Shown here piece after piece: positions 57,118 through 64,000 of a stretch of DNA of 64,000 nucleotides (position 1 is its first letter; each line of letters starts with the position of its first letter). This DNA comes from Siphonodentalium dalli (lineage: Eukaryota > Mollusca > Scaphopoda > Gadilida > Siphonodentaliidae). The DNA lies in the NCBI GenBank assembly GCA_032622095.1, contig CP136062.1, positions 163,056,875 to 163,120,874 on the forward strand, in the 5' to 3' direction. A program made the position numbers and the translations under genes. The notes beneath the pieces were generated by a model that was not told the DNA's origin, did no database searches, and saw only the letters and a list, made by a program, of their open reading frames with translations.

Positions 57118-58040
57118 ATTCGTTATATTTATGAGCGATCTCTCTGAATGTGTGGAAGGAATCTGTGAAATTTTCGCAGATGGTACCAAATTACTTGGAG
57201 ACTCAAATAACGATATGATTTACAAAAAATATATATAGATGCCGTCTGCAAGTGGTCAAATATGTGACAGGTCAAGTTTAATTCGGACACAATTCTCGTC
57301 GTTCATATTGGATATAACAATCCACACTCCACAGAAGGACTATTTCATGACAGACATGTCAAACAAACCACAAATTCTGGAGAGCACGTGCGAAAAGAAT
57401 ATCGGTGTTAATGTGGATAACAAACTTAAATTCGACATTACAGGTACTCAATCCGATTAAGCCCCCCTAAATTACTATTTATTTGGCTTCAGGGGTAAAA
57501 CATATTTGATTCGAGTCGAGGAACCCACCCATCAAAGCTCAGAGTGATCAGATATTTATTTTTGAAGTTTGTTATTTCTCGAGATGTGTACTATTAATGG
57601 CCACAGAAACACCTATTCAATCGGACGAAGATGGATAACTCTAAAATCGAGTGGTAATAATAACGCAATTTTGACCGAGACCACCCTTTAAAGGCGTGTT
57701 TCTGGGCCACAAACAATAGAAATAACAAAACTTCAAAAATTGATATCTGACCACTCTGAGCGTTGATGGGTTGGTTCCTCGACTCGAATCAAATATTTCT
57801 TAACCCCGAAGCCAAAGAAATAGTAATTTATGAGGGTCTGATCGGATTGAGTACCTTTAACATAAACCCGATATGTAATAAGGCATGCCGGGTCATCTGT
57901 GTCCTAAATATAATGTTCACTACGTTAGATCCGGACACGATTAGCCGTCTTTATATGAGCATGTTTAGACCAATCTTGAGTATTGCAACACGGCGTGGCA
58001 ATCTCAACCAGAGCGCACCAGTCATACTTCCTTTCTGACT
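57118..58040 (+). pseudogene. LINE RT fragment split by a family A element
   Basis: The first part (57118-57437) reads VIFMSDLSECVEGICEIFAD with motif C changed (FADG for FADD), then CTF-free text with a frame change to CEKNIGVNVDNKLKFD. The second part (57861-58020) continues with INPICNKACRVICVLN, FTTLDPDTISRLYMSMFRPI and L. These match the RT palm-thumb region of CR1-like LINEs (FADDTKLL, EKDLGV, VRPILEYA). The insertion at 57438-57860 lies within this text. Removing the insertion and one target copy restores the reading frame across the junction. Dead copy. Confidence 0.85.
57438..57860. mobile_element. Family A composite with identical outer ends
   Basis: Both ends, read inward, are AGGTACTCAATCCGAT or AGGTACTCAATCCGATCAG, so the element is an inverted repeat of the left half of family A. 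AATTACTATTTATTTGGCTT appears near 57470 and its complement near 57810. TTAC (decayed TTAA) on the left, TTAA on the right. Confidence 0.88.
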
Positions 58041-59867
58041 ATGTCACCGGCTGGGTACTAGTTTGTGTTTCTATATTTAGCATGGGATTTTCCGGCAAAA
58101 ATTGAGAAACCCGATCGCACAAAATTCAAATTTTCAATGTGCTTTTAGAACAATTCCCGCACTAAAACATAATGACAGAATGGAAAATCAGAGCGGTAGT
58201 TTTGTTGACGATTTTCGCAAGCTACTCGTCAAAATTGCAGCAAATTAGAACTCTTGTGTTTGACTTGCCGTGCGAGTTGTGACAATGCCGTACACGTGCG
58301 TTTAGACTTTTGTGATGATAAAATAATCGGAGAACTGAATCACACTGTTTTGAAATATAGTTCTTCGGTTTTAGTGGGACTTTTCAAACTTAAGGTTCAA
58401 AATTTAAATAACTTTTGTTCGACATTTTGTGTGCTTAACAACGGCAGCATGTTGCTCTGTTCGCTTAGTATATATAATAGATATCGCGGAAGTCCACAAA
58501 ATGTGGGTGAAATGTCGCCGGTAGCAGCGGTCTTACCGGGTCATCAAGGGAGGTAAACCCTGCATGGAGTTTGACGGCATGGGACTCTCTTTTGCAATAT
58601 AATTGCACCGTTTTAGAGAAAGTGCGACGTCGTGCTCAGAAACCTTAAATATGCGGATGGCCTTCGCGGTGGGTATTACTATTAAAATAGTCACGTCCAA
58701 TAAAACCGCCATAAACAGTCCCCACTGATGGAACTTTGGTTAAAATTGCACAAATTGTTTACAAGATACTGGCAAAGCGCTCGCTAATCTTCGTCACTCA
58801 AGATTTCAGCGTTGAATTGGTCACCGTGAATCACTCGCCTAAAATATCGTCACGTGATGGTGTTTTGCTTATCGCTCACTCTTTACGTGCTGTATAAAAA
58901 CAAATGCTCGGCTCACACAATGTGTATTTTGTGGAAATATCATTACTATTATACTATACTATTACTGTATTCTTGAGAAAATTTTCATAATTTGGACACA
59001 GTTATTTCTAATTGATAACCTATAACTAGTAAATTTTGCACTTGTCAGGCGAATATCTGTATATCAAACAAATAAAAATGGTACTTTTATGGTGTAAAAT
59101 CCAAGGGCCATTTTAAATATAGAAAAGAAACATCATTTATTTATTATGATTACGCAATATAATGGCGCATGACGACTAGGGCCCGGTACCACAATATTTC
59201 CCATGGCTATCTGGTCCCTGTATAGGACATGTATTGTTTATGTCAAAAAGACATGAAGAACTTGGAATGTGGTTCAGCTGCAGTATGAGATAAGATTCTT
59301 CCAAGGACTCATTAAATTTTCATTTGCTGGCGTCTGGGAACACTAAATGCGGAGATACCATCTGGCATTACTTGCCCCCTAAGAATGTTAACACGATAAC
59401 GGCGAGACCCTTTTATTGCGAAAATGACGGGTAATCACCAGGACACATTGCGAGAGGGAATTATTCAGACAAAAGTACAATATTGCCCGAAAAATATATC
59501 ACATGTACTATACCTTCGCAGACTCGTACTGTGTCACATTAAAAATAGCGAGTGCGTACAAATGTACCGATCTTTACGGGGGGGGGGGGGGGGGTCTTGA
59601 AGAAATTTGCAGACGCAGGGTTGAAAAAAAAAGTCCGCTACCTAACCAACCAACTGTGAATTTTATTTTCCAAACCCAATATTTTTACCTATGGATCTGG
59701 CGTCAGATGACGTCAAAGTCGGTGTATGAGCAACGTCATGCTTGGTGGAAACTGTCAGTTTAAGGGTCATTCATTAGCCATTTTTATTCTATTGCCAAAT
59801 ATAAAAAAATAAACAATTCTAAATGTCTCAGAATGGGTTGTTTTAAGTACAGTTTATGCAAAGTTAA
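58041..59867. other. Unassigned intergenic sequence with a G-run
   Basis: No gene recognised; a 100-codon plus frame (58254-58556) lacks motifs. A run of about 16 G lies at 59579-59594. Confidence 0.4.
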
Positions 59868-60253
59868 TTAACCCTTTACCTAACAGAACGCCCAGAAACG
59901 CCCAAATGAAGCTTCAAGAGCCTAAATTATCTTGGGTCTGTCTCAATAAAACCATACAAATATGGATATCATTGGAACCGGCTCATTGACCACATTGTGA
60001 TGGTTACAGTTATGCCCTGTGCCAATGCATTCTCTTATATATGCGAGTCGACCATAGGTCGCCTCGCATATATAAGAGAATGCATTGGCCTAAACAATTT
60101 TTATAATATTTTTCTACATTCTTTGACAATTTTATCATTTTTAATTTGTGTTAAGCCAATGCATTCTCTTATATATGCGAGGCGACCTATGGTCGACTCG
60201 CATATATAAGAGAATGCATTGGCACAGGGCCGTTCTGTTGGGTAAAGGGTTAA
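59868..60253 (-). mobile_element. Family C double-hairpin element, inverted orientation
   Basis: TTAA at both ends. The long unique arm is on the left (to 60012), so it is inverted relative to 23323 and 53980. Hairpins lie at 60022-60088 and 60156-60222. The right end, inward, is CCCTTTACCCAACAGAACGG. The hairpins are perfect or nearly so, suggesting a young copy. Confidence 0.93.
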
Positions 60254-61030
60254 GAAAGAACTTGCAGATTGATTGGGGTCATTGGATTTTGACCGGCAGA
60301 GTAACTAAACAACAACTAAACAATCTCGAAAGGTCATGACGTATAACCATATACCAGTACATTTTAATAGAACATTAATAATATGAACAACTTTTCAAAA
60401 CTACCACAACAATTTTAACATAATATTGTTCAAATTCCATCACAGTCTCCCAATAACAACATGCAGCGCGTGCGTTGGGCTTGAAGTGACGTAGGTGGTT
60501 CATCCCTTTTTGTGAAGTGGACACCACGCAGGGAGAGCGTTGTAAATTTGCTCTGATGTCAATTTAGTTTCTAAGTTAAAATCCGTAAGTCACCTGAAGA
60601 TCTGGATCGATATAATATTTAAAACACCAAAGATACGATAAGTGTAATTTGTCACCATATTGCTGTGAAAATTACCACGAATCTTTTGTAAGAAGGCAGA
60701 TGGTCCAGAAAAACAAAAGGCCAGTAAAGAACTCATACCACCGCATTCGAAATAATTTAACATGGCTACATCTCCGCCAACAATGGATGAGGCTGCATCC
60801 GTCATTGGACAATGATATCGTATGGCTCAAAGTGATGGGCCGGGCGCAATAGATCCAGTAAATTCGTGTAATGCATGTGTTTAACACTCCCCAAAACTGA
60901 AAAGAAGAAATATGTTTTCGCGTATACCAAGGTTATTCAGTTGTTCAAAATTGGGCCTCACAACAACACAGTGGGCGCTCGAATGGAGATAAATACGACA
61001 CTATAATACAGATTCTAGATAATGTATATA
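60254..61030. other. Unassigned intergenic sequence
   Basis: No gene or repeat recognised. Confidence 0.4.
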
Positions 61031-61189
61031 GGTTATCACCACCATGTGTGTTTCTGAGATCCGTATTCAAGTCGAGCTGCCTTCTCTGGGCAGTCTATCG
61101 ACGAGTCCGTAGGACGAGTCGATAGACAGCCCAGAGAAGGCAGCGAGACTTGAATACGGATTTCGGAAACACACAGGGTGATGATAACC
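61031..61189. repeat. Long GC-richer hairpin
   Basis: GGTTATCACCACCATGTGTG, TCCGTATTCAAGTC, GCTGCCTTCTCTGGGC and GTCTATCGAC pair with the complementary arm. The centre is GAGTCCGTAGGACGAG. About 70 paired bases per arm with few mismatches. It could be a foldback element or a small-RNA-like hairpin; no second copy seen. Confidence 0.88.
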
Positions 61190-63701
61190 AATTTATCTTA
61201 CAATTCGTCCCATAAAAATGCAATAAAACTCATTTTAAAACAGGAACTATTTTATTACGCGCAACACACATCGTACACAATTCTCAGCACGCGACGTTGT
61301 GATAAGTCAAATTCTGAGAAATTCACGTCACTATTCAATTTCACTTTGGCTGGAATCCGATTCAATGAAGAGGCGACGATATTTTCGTTTCATATGTTCG
61401 ACATAATTGTCACTTTTAACAGGATAATTGTATTATTTTATGGTGCAATCTCCTTGGATAGTGATAGTGTTGGCGAGAGGCATTGTCGGAGATGACTGTC
61501 CATTCAGAGTTTTGGTGAATTTTGAACTTTCCGACACTTCGAAAATCGAGTTCTGACTCGCACTAAAATAACCCATTAAACTTCATTTAGAGGAAATGCA
61601 ATAAATCACGGACTTTTCGTAAGTATTCTGTTTTATATCCTTAACATAAGATAAAATTAATTTGATTTTCTCTTCTGTATTTTATCGAATAAAAAATGCG
61701 TTCAGTAGCTTTTGATCAAGACCGTACTGAATTACGGGGAATTCCCTACTTCGCTAAAATAGAAATTGTCAAAATAGTCCGTTTTCGTGCGCGCTGTAAA
61801 CAATGTGTAAACTTCGTTACTTTTTCGATTTCCAAACATTTTTGGGTGGTTATTTTGAGCTTTTTGGGCCCTGTCTCCACATTTTGTCAACTTTATTGAA
61901 CTAATTATTGATTATTTTACATTCGTAGCACACGAGTATATTATTTTACGACTTTTAGTTGGTTATTTAGACGTTTTGTTTTGAAAACAAGCCAGTTGTC
62001 GAAACGCACGTGCACCATCTGTTGCCATCCACGATATCCTTGTTGCCATCCAGGATACAAGATCGGAAACCGCCTAGGCGTTTTCGCGTGTATTTGATGA
62101 AATATAGCTATATTGTAAGATAAATATCTGTATTACCTCCATTACATGATGAGTAGAAACTATATATAGAACAGCACATATACATACAATGAAATGAAAC
62201 ACGGAACATACCATGAACATATAGACATAAATACACCATTGTCAGTGTACATAGCATGTACGAGCATAATGCACCCCACGATATACAATGTATGTATGCA
62301 CGTGCATGAACATGCACAAATATCCATATACCTGCAACATGCATGCATATATAGATGTACACGCACACAGGCGCACACGTACACCTGCCATAGACGTCAT
62401 TCGCGAAGGGGGGGGGAACACTATTGCAAATTTGTTTGATGGTAATCTTAATGGTTACTTATTATCTAGACTAAACTCCCAGATACCCAAATATTCCAAA
62501 GATGGCCAGTATTACTAATGCCAAAATGTATCAATTCAACGCCACCTCCTATGTCATTTCTGATGACGTCGGGATTTTTTCCCAGTAAAAGAGTGATTTG
62601 ACTTGACTTGAGCCAAAAACGTGTTTTGGTTCTTAGGCCACGTCTCATTGAATAAAAAGTGCCGTGTTAGGCGTTTTTAGTTCAATGTCTGATATTATGA
62701 CAAAAACACTTAATAAAATGTTTTTTGCCTTGTGTCGATTAATTTATGTTGTTCACGTTTAGTTATATTGGGTCTGGGTGTTTATATTGATAAACAGCCC
62801 ATTGAATATGAACAAGACCTTTGAGTTCCACCTCCTTTCCAGATACATAGGGTTTATTAGCTTCCGAAGAACATAAATGTTTTACCAACATGTACATATA
62901 GACATGCCTTGGACATTAATGTGCAAAACATTTGAACCCTAAAATACAGAATTCGTCGGTTGGATTCAAAGAAGTCGTAAAACCGATAAAATCTCATTTT
63001 GGCGCGAAAACCGTCGTCTTTTATTGCAAATTCATAATCTACCAGGTCGATTACACCATGCAGTAACATTCTTATCCTTGCTCTAATCCAATGAGAAATG
63101 AGCTTTTAGGCCATGTGAAGAACATTCGTATCGCTGGTTGGACAATATTCTTTGTTCAAAAATGTCGTATAAAATATACGACGTTTTTGAAGTAATAATA
63201 TGTGATCTTAACGTCAGTTACGCTATTTTAAAAGGTCGTATAATACTACAATTCAAAACACGGAAATTCTCTCTCGGACGCAGTTCCTTATCAACAAATG
63301 CTCAAATGATTTGTGACTACTTATCATGAGGTGATCTGATCCCATCATTCATTCAAATTGTACATGTACGTATCGAGCTCTATCAGGAACTCAGTCAGCC
63401 TACAAGTAAATCATATTCCATATTCAAAGCTAAATGCTAATCAGAGAGCGTAACATATCACCCATGGACATGAAACTGCCCCGAACAATTACATTCAAAT
63501 GGAGTATAACATGGCTAAACTAGTGACGACTATACGTTGCTATTGGGAAATCTGGCAGAAGTATATCGCCACACGAACGAAGTAAACTCACACGGAGCAG
63601 TTATCCTTATGCACAAATCAATTTACAAAAGTTTTCGATGGCCAATATTGAGAACGATATGCTAAATGGCACCACATTAAAACTTAATACCACTCATTGC
63701 G
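61190..63701. other. Unassigned intergenic sequence
   Basis: No convincing gene. TTGCCATCCACGATATCC and TTGCCATCCAGGATAC near 62020-62060 form a short direct repeat. Open frames of 60-105 codons carry no motif. Confidence 0.4.
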
Positions 63702-64000
63702 TCAATAGCCCGCTTAATTTTCGAAACCCCATATCACATTTTATAAATTATTATATATATTATAGTATATACCAGTTGAAAGAGGAAGCACCAAAACATT
63801 AAACATTGTATTATCAACTTATCCGGTGTAATAACATGTGAACGTGTGTTCTGTGCATATGTTTCATCTGGACGGTACTGTTATTTTCAATGGAGTGAGA
63901 ATAATTATATATTAGATTGAATTATGTTGCATTGTGAGAGCGAAACGGGGACATGTATGAGTTCAGCTATTTCCTATTACTCTATATATGGACACCTTCT
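63702..64000 (-). mobile_element. Family B MITE, partial at the window end
   Basis: It starts TCAA then AGCCCGCTTAATTTTCGAAA, a family B terminus (TAGCCCGC for AGGCCCAC). Next come ATAGTATATACCAGTTGAAAG-like sequence, GAGGAAGCACC and TGTATTATCAACTTATC, matching the reverse strand of 6750-7013. The far end lies beyond the window. Confidence 0.8.

Overview
The window looks like AT-rich, gene-poor nuclear DNA of an invertebrate animal. The grounds are LINE reverse transcriptases of animal type, a Ty3/Gypsy LTR retrotransposon, abundant mini- and microsatellites, and many short TTAA-flanked non-autonomous transposons. I cannot name the species. I found no host gene I can defend, no tRNA or rRNA gene, and no CRISPR, phage or bacterial feature. 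Almost everything recognisable is mobile or tandemly repeated DNA. Most of the longer open frames are either LINE/gag coding sequence or artefacts of tandem repeats whose unit is a multiple of three.

Layout. 0.4-9.4 kb: a foldback, a LINE 3' fragment, a 42-bp minisatellite, and TTAA elements (families A and B, including an inverted A pair). 9.9-11.2 kb: poly-C tracts with repeated GGAAATTTCC-like palindromes and family E hairpins. 12.55-18.91 kb: a decayed Ty3/Gypsy element with both LTRs, a broken gag, an integrase remnant and a nested family C element. 19.1-24.9 kb: more family B and C elements and a 25-bp minisatellite. 24.9-33.6 kb: a large repeat field with three copies of a ~550-bp unit (H), a 57-bp x 24 array, a 24-bp x 11 array, a foldback, and six copies of a ~0.8-kb unit. 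34-37.5 kb: inverted-repeat elements. 37.5-41.3 kb: a minus-strand LINE with a 936-codon open frame, between ~250-bp direct repeats. 42-49.8 kb: hairpin elements, a duplicated block with reciprocal empty sites, and LINE 3' ends. 51.3-53.5 kb: a nearly intact CR1/L2-like LINE. 54-60.3 kb: family A, C and D elements and a LINE split by a family A insertion. 61-64 kb: a strong hairpin and a family B copy cut by the window end.

The main find is family C. It is a cassette made of two near-perfect ~67-nt hairpins, the second the reverse complement of the first, around an AT-rich spacer and bounded by CCCTGTGCC...GGCACAGGG. It recurs inside at least four different sets of outer terminal repeats. Several of these begin TTAACCCTTT or TTAACCATTTGAGTGCCA, which fits piggyBac-type ends and a TTAA target. 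Two family C elements sit at different places in two copies of a duplicated block, and each copy preserves the other's empty site. A family A element splits a LINE frame so that removing the element plus one TTAA restores the frame. Together these internal controls make a strong case for several TTAA-specific non-autonomous families, with the transposase not encoded in this window.

All similarity statements come from reading the sequence by eye. Element ends are given to the base only where a TTAA or terminal repeat defines them; other ends are approximate.
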